This document shows, piece by piece, positions 1-4,970 of a DNA stretch of 5,905 bases. Each line of letters begins with the position of its first letter. Positions within the stretch are counted from its first letter, which is position 1. The stretch comes from Methanobacteriaceae archaeon. GTDB lineage: Archaea > Methanobacteriota > Methanobacteria > Methanobacteriales > Methanobacteriaceae. Below the pieces are notes generated by a model. That model was not told the DNA's origin. It saw only the letters and a program-made list of their open reading frames with translations, and ran no database searches. The position numbers and the translations under genes were made by a program. Location of the stretch: positions 1 to 5,905 of the forward strand of contig JAUXXK010000098.1 in assembly GCA_030681145.1 (NCBI GenBank). The letters run 5' to 3'.

Positions 1-22
1 TCGCTTAAGATAAAACTTCGTA

Positions 23-33
23 TTTTTTTTTTT
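23..33 (+). terminator. oligo-T tract, possible archaeal terminator of a gene left of the window
   Basis: An uninterrupted run of 11 T on the plus strand is typical of intrinsic archaeal termination, which needs a T-rich tract and no hairpin. It would end a plus-strand gene coming from the left. Two plus frames have a stop just before it (TAA at 5-7 and at 11-13), but too little sequence is present to identify a coding tail. For the minus strand the same bases are an A run and would not terminate. The rest of 1-89 shows nothing else that can be supported. Confidence 0.3.
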
Positions 34-89
34 AAAAGCTTGGATAATTTAATTTTTAATGACTGATAGCAATCATAAAATATTTCTGG

Positions 90-578
90 TTATATATTTA
101 TGAGGAATTTATTTTTATTATTAAATATCTCCAAAAGGTTAATTCCTTCAATAAAAGCTAATGTTAAAATGATAGTCCATATAAAAACTCCCAAACTCAT
201 CCAAAATAAAAGATCCTTCTTAGGCGCTCCCAATGCCACTCCTATGGTTGAACCAATAGGTGTTCCAAATAATAGTGGTGATAGGAGGCCTAAACCAATA
301 ATTCCATATTTTTCCCAAATTTTCCTTATTAATGAATTTTTATCATTTTTTGGCTTATTTAATTTAGCTAAAATCCATATTCTAATTGGTTCTCCAACAG
401 ATATTATAACAAAAGCGGAAAAAATTGCCCCTATGGCGCTGGATACTCCAATGACTAATGGATTCAATTCCAGCAAAAAACCGAAGAATATGCCTGCCCA
501 TAATTCCCCAATACTAATTACAAAAACACTAAAAATGGCTAAAATATATTCTAAAGGAGTTATAATAAAGCCTCCCAA
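90..578 (-). CDS. small multidrug-export-like integral membrane protein (COG2426 type)
   Basis: This is a hydrophobic protein of about 160 residues. Membrane segments lie at roughly residues 9-30, 36-62, 92-117 and 123-145, with a basic loop (about 71-90) after the second. The pattern of an early Glu followed by a glycine-rich membrane segment (GELWAGIFFGF, 24-34), then YGIIGLGLLSPLLFGTPIGS (91-110) with its proline/glycine break, and the following GVALGAPKKDLLFWMSLG helix resembles the 'small multi-drug export' family (COG2426, Sm_multidrug_ex). A transport role is only the family's name; no substrate is established. The start is unclear. The outermost in-frame start is a TTG at 578, but a good ribosome binding site, GGGAGG (576-571), overlaps and follows it, which points to initiation at the in-frame ATT at 566 or ATA at 563. 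An in-frame TAA at 587-585 closes the frame upstream, so nothing longer is possible. It lies 45 bases downstream of the unknown membrane protein and could share its transcript. Confidence 0.6.
   Translation of the reverse strand: MGGFIITPLEYILAIFSVFVISIGELWAGIFFGFLLELNPLVIGVSSAIGAIFSAFVIISVGEPIRIWILAKLNKPKNDKNSLIRKIWEKYGIIGLGLLSPLLFGTPIGSTIGVALGAPKKDLLFWMSLGVFIWTIILTLAFIEGINLLEIFNNKNKFLINI
571..576 (-). promoter_or_regulatory. ribosome binding site GGGAGG inside the nominal start of the export-like gene
   Basis: Read on the minus strand, GGGAGG is followed by CTTT and then ATT ATA in the frame of the membrane protein. No ATG, GTG or TTG lies within 15 bases downstream in any frame. The TTG at 578-576 overlaps this site, so the site cannot serve it. 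The spacing is 4 nt to ATT (566-564) and 7 nt to ATA (563-561). This suggests a non-standard start, or else that the match is accidental and TTG is used without a leader. Confidence 0.4.
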
Positions 579-623
579 ATAGGTTTAGGGATTGTGTATT
601 TCATTAGTGAAACTAATTTAACA

Positions 624-1562
624 TTAACTATCAATTAAAACTATTCTTAAAAATAAGAATAATATCCACAATATCAACAATACCATGATTCTTTTAAATG
701 GTATTTTTTCTGAATATAGCTTTTTAAGTTTATAATGTATATTAAAGTGCATTAAAAGTATCACTATCAATAATAGTGTTTCAATAAACCCTAAAATATT
801 GAATGTATTTTTTAAATAGGTCAAAATCCACATTAGTGATGTAATACCTACTCCCAACAACATCAAAGGTTTTATTGAGCTATAAACTTTCCGGGTTAAA
901 ACAAGCATGGCCACGGAATCCTTAGATTTTTTTAGTAAAATGCAAATAACCATTAAGGAGCCAATGGCCATAATTAATCCTATAAATTGGATAAATAACT
1001 CGAAAACTGGAACCTGGAATATTTGGGCCTTTAAAATAGGTAAGAGAAAAATAGCGTTTAAAGCTTCCCCTGGGGGGAATGTTTCAATATCGCCTATGGC
1101 AAGAGAATACTTTCCTTGGTTTTGTGCATTAAAAACTTTTATATAATAATCTCCTGCAGGTAGGGTCTGATTAAATTCAGGACCTTTAAGATAACCATCA
1201 CCACCAAATTTTTCAAAATACGGTTCCCACTTAGTATTAGCATCCAATTTTGCCAAGGACATACCGGATGAATTGCTTATTTCCACTGACATTAACTGTG
1301 CTCCAGGATTGTCTGGAACTAGTATATTGACATACAATTGAAATGAATTATTACTACGTACCAAGTAATATGCGGGATTTCCTTCTAGCTGTCCGTAAAA
1401 TGCTTGAGATACTTCTGGATTCTGAACCAAAATTGGATTATCCATGGAACTACTGTAACTGGCTAGGCGCGGCTGATGAGCAAAGCCTAAGGAAACAGAA
1501 AAAATAATTACTATAACTAAAATTCCCACAATAATTCTAGGAGAAAGCTCTGAAAATTTCAT
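624..1562 (-). CDS. unrecognised membrane protein: N-terminal anchor, extracytoplasmic beta-rich domain, four C-terminal membrane helices
   Basis: I do not recognise this 312-residue protein as a named family. Visible architecture: a short basic N-terminus and one hydrophobic segment (about 9-27) acting as signal anchor or signal peptide; a polar domain at about 30-165 expected outside the membrane; then hydrophobic segments at about 187-210, 232-251, 254-275 and 291-310. The polar domain ends in LPAGDYYIKVFNAQNQGKYS (134-153), the kind of strand pattern seen at the end of PPC-like or other beta-sandwich domains (an outer-surface binding or folding module). It has three N-glycosylation sequons (N71-N-S, N97-S-S, N131-Q-T), compatible with archaeal surface N-glycosylation. 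A basic loop (KKSKDS, about 211-216) would be cytoplasmic. The ATG at 1562 has no ribosome binding site, so translation may use a short unstructured leader. T tracts before it and a promoter-like element suggest it begins a transcript that may include the export-like gene 45 bases downstream. The function is unknown. Confidence 0.75.
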   Translation of the reverse strand: MKFSELSPRIIVGILVIVIIFSVSLGFAHQPRLASYSSSMDNPILVQNPEVSQAFYGQLEGNPAYYLVRSNNSFQLYVNILVPDNPGAQLMSVEISNSSGMSLAKLDANTKWEPYFEKFGGDGYLKGPEFNQTLPAGDYYIKVFNAQNQGKYSLAIGDIETFPPGEALNAIFLLPILKAQIFQVPVFELFIQFIGLIMAIGSLMVICILLKKSKDSVAMLVLTRKVYSSIKPLMLLGVGITSLMWILTYLKNTFNILGFIETLLLIVILLMHFNIHYKLKKLYSEKIPFKRIMVLLILWILFLFLRIVLIDS

Positions 1563-1598
1563 GAAAATATATTTATATTTAAAAGTAAATTAAATTTT

Positions 1599-1613
1599 GT
1601 ATATTTTTCAAGT
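1599..1613 (-). promoter_or_regulatory. candidate archaeal promoter (BRE + TATA) for the unknown membrane protein
   Basis: Read on the minus strand, ACTTGAAAAATATAC has an A-rich BRE-like stretch followed by a TATA-like AAAATATAC (1607-1599). Its centre is about 41 bases before the ATG at 1562, which puts the expected transcription start about 15 bases upstream of that codon. A second TATA-like stretch, CTTTTAAATATAA (about 1583-1571), is a better match to consensus but sits so close that transcription would start inside the gene. The assignment between the two is tentative. Confidence 0.35.
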
Positions 1614-1644
1614 AATTTAATTTTAGCTAAATTTTAGTATATCA

Positions 1645-1663
1645 CTAAAAACTAAAAAAGATA
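1645..1663 (-). terminator. repeated oligo-T tracts, archaeal-type terminator after the MBL hydrolase
   Basis: On the minus strand, the end of the MBL hydrolase gene is followed at once by T tracts. There are five T's running into the stop codon (1670-1666), six at 1659-1654 and five at 1651-1647. Closely spaced T tracts without a hairpin are the usual archaeal intrinsic terminator. Their place directly behind the stop supports the end of a transcript here. Confidence 0.45.
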
Positions 1664-2509
1664 TTAAAAAGTCACAGTGGCGGAGGTATTAAAATATTCT
1701 AATTTATCACCCATAACCTCTTTTAAAATATTATACGCTTTTTTTCCAGTGCAATGGCAAGTATAAACTTTTTCGATAGGATATTCCATTAATTTTTTCC
1801 CTATTTCATGCACAGCATCTTTTGATTCTCCCATATTTTTTAATAATGGAGATCCTATCAGATGAAAACCTCCAAAAACTGCTTTAATATTTTTGCCAGG
1901 GAAAAGATCCATGGCAGTTTCAACCATATTCAATATTCCATTATGAGAACAGCCGGAAATAATTATTATTCCATCCTTTTCTTCTATTACTACCATTAAC
2001 TCATGTGAAAAATCATCCTTTTTTAATTCATTACCCTTTTTTTTATACAAGTACTTACTACCTCCAGGCAATGGATATTTATTTTTTATATTGGTTATAA
2101 GATGAATTCCGGGTTTTATTTGTATATTCTTATCTATAAAATGAATTCGGTGGGAATTATCACTTAATATCATTTTATTCAGGCCAATATATTTTTTAAA
2201 GAAGACTAAGTATTTCAGAAAATAATCTTCATTTGCGCTTTTTCTTAGATAAATTGGGGCTGTTTTATTTAATTTTAGAAGTGATTCTAAACCACCTCCA
2301 TGGTCATAATGGCCATGTGATATTACGACCAGATCCAAATTTTCCAGACTTAAATTCATTTTATCAACATTTTTCACAAATATTCCTGTTGCTCCAGTAT
2401 CAAAAAGAATATTTAACCCATTTTTTTCAATGTATATGGCCAGTCCATGTTCACAGACCATATCTGAATTTTTAACAATATTATTCTCAATTAAGCAGAT
2501 AATTTTCAA
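1664..2509 (-). CDS. metallo-beta-lactamase-fold metal-dependent hydrolase (COG1237 type)
   Basis: This is a soluble MBL-fold protein of 281 residues from the chosen start. The metal-binding signature HGHYDHGGG is at 65-73 (His65, His67, Asp69, His70). Further likely ligands or active-site histidines are His189 in GCSHNG, His216 in GGFHL and His252 in CHCTG. The order, the N-terminal IENN...HGLAIYIE and the C-terminal CHCTGKKA are typical of COG1237. Members of that group include methanogen proteins annotated as 7,8-dihydropterin-6-methyl-4-(ribofuranosyl)aminobenzene-5'-phosphate synthase, a step proposed for methanopterin synthesis. That substrate is not shown by this sequence, so a generic hydrolase call is safer. 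I chose the TTG at 2509 over the TTG at 2536 because GGAAGG (2522-2517) sits 7 nt before it and the family's conserved N-terminus starts right there. It lies 64 bases behind the P-loop kinase and probably shares its transcript; T tracts follow its stop. Confidence 0.88.
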   Translation of the reverse strand: MKIICLIENNIVKNSDMVCEHGLAIYIEKNGLNILFDTGATGIFVKNVDKMNLSLENLDLVVISHGHYDHGGGLESLLKLNKTAPIYLRKSANEDYFLKYLVFFKKYIGLNKMILSDNSHRIHFIDKNIQIKPGIHLITNIKNKYPLPGGSKYLYKKKGNELKKDDFSHELMVVIEEKDGIIIISGCSHNGILNMVETAMDLFPGKNIKAVFGGFHLIGSPLLKNMGESKDAVHEIGKKLMEYPIEKVYTCHCTGKKAYNILKEVMGDKLEYFNTSATVTF

Positions 2510-2516
2510 CTTAAAA

Positions 2517-2522
2517 CCTTCC
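2517..2522 (-). promoter_or_regulatory. ribosome binding site GGAAGG deciding the MBL hydrolase start
   Basis: GGAAGG on the minus strand is separated by 7 nt from the TTG at 2509-2507. It lies inside the frame that would be read from the earlier TTG at 2536, so it argues for the shorter protein, which begins with the residues KIICLIENN expected at the N-terminus of the family. Confidence 0.55.
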
Positions 2523-2573
2523 GAATAAATAAACAATCCTACTAATAAGTTATTGTATCTAATTAGAATTTTA

Positions 2574-3155
2574 TTATTTTAGAATATTATTGTCGGAATC
2601 CAGATTATCCAATATAAAATCTATTTTTCTTTGAACATCTTCAATGGATCCGCAAGTATTGATAATTTTCCAGTCTTTAGTTAAATCCAGAGATTTACTT
2701 CTGACCTTTTCCAGATCTTCCATGTTTTCAAACATTTCTATTTCTTGGCGCTGAGAAATACGTCTTAAAGACTCATTCGGGGATACATCTAGAAAAAACA
2801 TATATGGAGACGTGGGAAGGATATTTTTTAAAATAAAATAAATAACTTTACCTAATGGAAATGGTAGATATGCGACTCCCAGAAGATATCTGGAGAATAT
2901 AAGAGTATCATATTTTCCATAATATAACCTTAGGGATCTGATGACATCTGCCGCATAATAAATAGCTGCTTTTAGATGATTAATTCTTCCTTCACCTAGA
3001 AGAGATTTTTTAGCTTTTTTACCATATTTATTATCTTCTTCTGGATGAGAGCGTAGCATAACATTCTCCCCATTTAAAAGATATTTTTTCTCAATTAAAC
3101 GGGCGTGAGTATCTTTCCCGGCACCATCTAACCCATCAATTACTATAAATCGAAT
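2574..3155 (-). CDS. thymidylate-kinase-like P-loop kinase, probable ATT start
   Basis: Read from 3155 this is a 193-residue nucleotide-kinase fold. The N-terminal strand RFIVIDG leads into a Walker A loop, GLDGAGKDT (8-16). Later parts fit the dTMP kinase family: DVIRSLR (70-76), LIFSRYLLGVAYLP (85-98) at the DRY position, FFLDVSPNESLRRISQR (120-136) and the lid region ending MFENMEDLEKVR (141-152). About 190-200 residues is normal for the family. Two departures are visible. The residue after the P-loop Lys is Asp15 rather than Ser/Thr, and the Asp of the DRY motif is Ser88, so the substrate may not be dTMP. The first conventional start is ATG at 3059, which would remove the whole ATP-binding loop and cannot be right. 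The frame is open up to a TGA at 3163-3161 with no ATG, GTG or TTG; an ATT at 3155 lies 5 nt behind GGTGAT. A one-base frameshift near 3156 is the alternative. It lies 53 bases behind the polyprenol-kinase-family gene. Confidence 0.75.
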   Translation of the reverse strand: MRFIVIDGLDGAGKDTHARLIEKKYLLNGENVMLRSHPEEDNKYGKKAKKSLLGEGRINHLKAAIYYAADVIRSLRLYYGKYDTLIFSRYLLGVAYLPFPLGKVIYFILKNILPTSPYMFFLDVSPNESLRRISQRQEIEMFENMEDLEKVRSKSLDLTKDWKIINTCGSIEDVQRKIDFILDNLDSDNNILK

Positions 3156-3160
3156 TTTGA

Positions 3161-3166
3161 ATCACC
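3161..3166 (-). promoter_or_regulatory. ribosome binding site GGTGAT before an ATT start
   Basis: GGTGAT is an exact match to part of the sequence complementary to the archaeal 16S rRNA 3' end (anti-SD ...ATCACCTCC). On the minus strand it ends 5 nt before ATT (3155-3153), the first codon of the P-loop kinase's conserved N-terminal strand. No conventional start in that frame exists between it and the Walker A motif. Confidence 0.55.
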
Positions 3167-3208
3167 ATTATTATAATTGTAATATATTTCTTTGGTTCTA
3201 TATTCATA

Positions 3209-3883
3209 TTAAATCAAACTTATCAAAATGTAGGTGGTAACAGCTCCAAAACACGCTGTTAAATTGTCCAATCCTCGGGGAGTGATTCCTTCCAGAACTG
3301 TAGCTACCATAGCAACCATAAATATAGTTAGGATATTTAAAGGAACTGAATAATAGGCCAAAACAATGGCCAACATTATTATTAGCACTATAAACATACC
3401 TAAAGATCCTTCTAAACTTTTTTCATCCCCTAAAATTCGGTATTTGGTTTTGCCAAATTTTTCCCCTATCAAAGATGCCATCCCATCTCCATAAGACATA
3501 GCTGCGATCCCAATCGCAATAATCCATGGCTGGTCAAAGAACATATAGGCTAGAACTGTCCATGAAATAGCATAATAAACCAGACCCAAGCTGTGTCCTG
3601 ATGCCGAAACCTTATTTTTCATTTTAACTGGGGAGTAGGGACTCATTAAAAATGTTAAAACAATAAAAGGGGCTGCTGCTAAGAATGTTATGACATCTCT
3701 TGTGGCAAAAATAGGCAATATAAAGAGTATATTTCCTACCATGATGTGAACAAATTTACGACTGAATTTCGGATATTTTTTTAATAATTTCTCTGAAATT
3801 AGAAGTAAAATGGCCACATATCCATAAACAAAGACTAAACCCCATAAATCATTATTAACCATGAATTTATAAAGTACTTCCAC
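3209..3883 (-). CDS. CTP-dependent polyprenol/dolichol/phytol kinase family membrane protein (SEC59/COG0170)
   Basis: This family moves phosphate from CTP to a lipid alcohol (dolichol, phytol, geranylgeraniol or diacylglycerol) in the membrane. The 224-residue protein has about seven hydrophobic segments. The family marks appear in order: SRKFVH (41-46), GHSLGLVYY (96-104), SYGDGMASLIGEKFGK (130-145) with the acidic pair expected to bind the metal-nucleotide, KSLEGSL (155-161), and EGITPRGLDNLTA (198-210). All key blocks are intact, so it should be active. Which alcohol it uses cannot be read from sequence. Options in an archaeon are a dolichol for N-glycosylation or a C20 prenol for salvage into ether lipids. 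The nominal GTG start at 3883 has no clear ribosome binding site. An in-frame ATG at 3862 gives a protein 7 residues shorter. It is divergent from the UbiA gene across a 160-base spacer and heads a possible operon with the P-loop kinase and MBL hydrolase. Confidence 0.88.
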   Translation of the reverse strand: MEVLYKFMVNNDLWGLVFVYGYVAILLLISEKLLKKYPKFSRKFVHIMVGNILFILPIFATRDVITFLAAAPFIVLTFLMSPYSPVKMKNKVSASGHSLGLVYYAISWTVLAYMFFDQPWIIAIGIAAMSYGDGMASLIGEKFGKTKYRILGDEKSLEGSLGMFIVLIIMLAIVLAYYSVPLNILTIFMVAMVATVLEGITPRGLDNLTACFGAVTTYILISLI

Positions 3884-3908
3884 ATATATGAGAATTTGGG
3901 TTTAATTT

Positions 3909-3924
3909 TTGAGTTAAGTCTCAA
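3909..3924. repeat. short inverted repeat in the divergent spacer
   Basis: TTGAG-TTAAGT-CTCAA has perfect 5-bp arms around a 6-nt centre. It lies 26-41 bases upstream of the polyprenol-kinase-family gene's GTG, within the leader or promoter of that gene. It could be an operator, but such short arms occur often by chance in AT-rich DNA. Confidence 0.25.
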
Positions 3925-3962
3925 TTTAAGAAATAATTTTAGAATTTTATTATTTCATTACT

Positions 3963-3978
3963 TAATTCAAGAGAATTA
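3963..3978. repeat. inverted repeat overlapping the UbiA promoter
   Basis: TAATTC-AAGA-GAATTA has perfect 6-bp arms around a 4-nt centre. Its right half overlaps the BRE and first bases of the TATA-like element at 3976-3983. A dimeric regulator bound here would block TBP/TFB, so it is a plausible operator for the UbiA gene. The AT-rich context makes a chance match possible. Confidence 0.3.
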
Positions 3979-3983
3979 TAAAT
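3976..3983 (+). promoter_or_regulatory. candidate TATA box of the UbiA prenyltransferase gene
   Basis: TTATAAAT is preceded by a purine-rich AAGAGAA (3969-3975) that fits a BRE. Transcription would be expected to start near 4003, leaving a leader of about 40 bases that carries the AGGTG ribosome binding site. It is the best TATA-like element in this spacer on the plus strand. No equally clear element is visible for the divergent minus-strand gene. Confidence 0.45.
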
Positions 3984-4033
3984 TAATATTTTCAAAATAG
4001 ATATGAATTCCAATTTTAAGATAATAAATTAAA

Positions 4034-4038
4034 AGGTG
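4034..4038 (+). promoter_or_regulatory. ribosome binding site AGGTG of the UbiA gene
   Basis: AGGTG lies 5 nt before the ATG at 4044 and is complementary to the archaeal 16S 3' end. It supports this ATG as the start. Confidence 0.55.
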
Positions 4039-4043
4039 TTTTA

Positions 4044-4883
4044 ATGAATGCATATATAGAAATACTAAGGCCATGGAATGCGTTGATGGCGGTCATAACC
4101 ATACTTTTAATGGCTTTAATAGCTGGAATTTTTAATTTCAATGTTTTCCTAGCAGGAATAGTAGTATTTATTGCAACTGGCGCGGGTAATGCCATCAATG
4201 ATTACTTTGACTATAAAATCGATGCCATTAACCGACCAAAACGCCCTATCCCCTCTGGAAGAATAAAAGTTAAAATAGCAGGAATTTATTCTTTTTTGCT
4301 TTTTGTTGCGGCCATAATCATAGGATTTGCCATCGGGTTTCTTCCAGGAATAATTGTATTATTTAGCTCCCTGTTAATGATTTATTATGCCCATACTCTT
4401 AAATCAAAATGTCTGATTGGAAATTTATCTATATCATTTTTAACAGGACTAAGCTTCGTTTTGGGCGGAGTAGTGGTTAATGAAGTTTTAATATCTATTT
4501 ATTTAGGGTTATTTGCTTTTTTCATGACTATGGCTCGGGAAATAGTTAAGGATATGGAAGATATGGGTGGTGATAAAATAGAAGGAGCAACAACATTACC
4601 TATTGTTTATGGAAAAAGAGTTTCTTCTATTTTAGCGGGAGTTTTTATGATATTGGCCAGTATAGGTAGCCCTATCCTTTATTTTTTGGGTATTTTTAAT
4701 ATATTTTATTTAGTATTGTTGTTACCGGCAGTTCTGCTATTTTTGAAGGGAGCAATTTCCATATTTAAAGATTATTCTACTGAAAATACTAAAAAAATTT
4801 CTAAACATATAAAAATTGGAATGGCCATTGTATTTGTTGCTTTTGCTGTTGGATCTCCTTTTTTGGTAATTTTAATTGCTTAA
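4044..4883 (+). CDS. UbiA-family prenyltransferase, probable digeranylgeranylglyceryl phosphate (DGGGP) synthase
   Basis: The enzyme joins geranylgeranyl diphosphate to geranylgeranylglyceryl phosphate, adding the second chain of the archaeal ether-lipid core (EC 2.5.1.42), in the membrane. The 279-residue length is usual for the family and about eight or nine hydrophobic segments are visible. The first Asp-rich motif runs from N49 to G72: NAINDYFDYKID (49-60) followed by NRPKRPIPSG (63-72), with Asp53, Asp56 and Asp60 expected to bind Mg-diphosphate. The second, AREIVKDMEDMGGDK (164-178), holds Asp170, Asp173 and Asp177 and is followed by GATTLPI. This pairing, especially NRPxRPIPSG with AREIxKDxEDxxGD, is characteristic of archaeal DGGGP synthases; other UbiA enzymes (heme O or menaquinone synthases) differ in these blocks. 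The ATG at 4044 is supported by AGGTG at 5 nt. It is the only complete gene on the plus strand and diverges from a lipid-alcohol kinase gene, so shared control of prenyl-lipid genes is possible. Confidence 0.93.
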   Translation: MNAYIEILRPWNALMAVITILLMALIAGIFNFNVFLAGIVVFIATGAGNAINDYFDYKIDAINRPKRPIPSGRIKVKIAGIYSFLLFVAAIIIGFAIGFLPGIIVLFSSLLMIYYAHTLKSKCLIGNLSISFLTGLSFVLGGVVVNEVLISIYLGLFAFFMTMAREIVKDMEDMGGDKIEGATTLPIVYGKRVSSILAGVFMILASIGSPILYFLGIFNIFYLVLLLPAVLLFLKGAISIFKDYSTENTKKISKHIKIGMAIVFVAFAVGSPFLVILIA

Positions 4884-4897
4884 TTATCATTATATTG

Positions 4898-4905
4898 AAA
4901 AAAAA
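4898..4905 (-). terminator. oligo-T tract, possible terminator of the alpha/beta hydrolase gene
   Basis: Eight A's on the plus strand read as eight T's on the minus strand, 65 bases beyond the hydrolase stop. It is the longest T tract on that strand in the convergent spacer. It lies only 15 bases past the UbiA stop, so hydrolase transcripts would run nearly to the end of UbiA. Confidence 0.35.
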
Positions 4906-4942
4906 TTTAATTAATTACCTTCAGAATAAATGTTATTTTCAA

Positions 4943-4967
4943 AGATTTAATGACCATTATTAAATCT
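4943..4967. terminator. 9-bp-stem hairpin between convergent genes
   Basis: AGATTTAAT and ATTAAATCT form perfect 9-bp arms around a 7-nt loop (4952-4958). The element lies 3 bases past the end of the alpha/beta hydrolase gene and 60 bases past the UbiA stop. On the plus strand it is followed by a T-rich stretch ending in five T's at 4977-4981, already inside the hydrolase's C-terminal codons. Position between convergent genes suggests a shared 3' element (termination or mRNA end protection). The stem is AT-rich and weak. Confidence 0.4.
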
Positions 4968-4970
4968 AAT

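Noticed and set aside
1..66. Open plus-strand frame from the left edge to a TGA at 64-66, as a possible coding tail
   Set aside because: The frame reads through the 11-T tract as poly-Phe and is low in complexity. If the T tract is a terminator, the real stop would lie before it. There is not enough sequence to support a gene.
100..582. Long plus-strand open frame opposite the export-like membrane protein
   Set aside because: It is fully antisense to a frame with clear membrane helices and a family-like pattern. Its translation is a basic, low-complexity sequence with no domain, and it lacks a ribosome binding site.
907..1146. Plus-strand open frame of 79 codons inside the unknown membrane protein gene
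   Set aside because: It is antisense to a longer frame with coherent membrane and beta-domain structure and has no recognisable features of its own.
2233..2475. Plus-strand open frame of 80 codons inside the MBL hydrolase gene
   Set aside because: It covers the complement of the metal-binding motif region; the minus-strand frame is certain, so this is a shadow.
2510..2536. Longer N-terminus of the MBL hydrolase from the TTG at 2536
   Set aside because: The nine extra residues contain the ribosome binding site of the better TTG at 2509 and are not expected in the family; the site before 2536 is too close to its TTG to be used.
4016..4198. Minus-strand open frame of 60 codons over the start of UbiA
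   Set aside because: It is antisense to the conserved first part of the prenyltransferase. The repetitive Ala/Ile/Lys composition is typical of a shadow frame.
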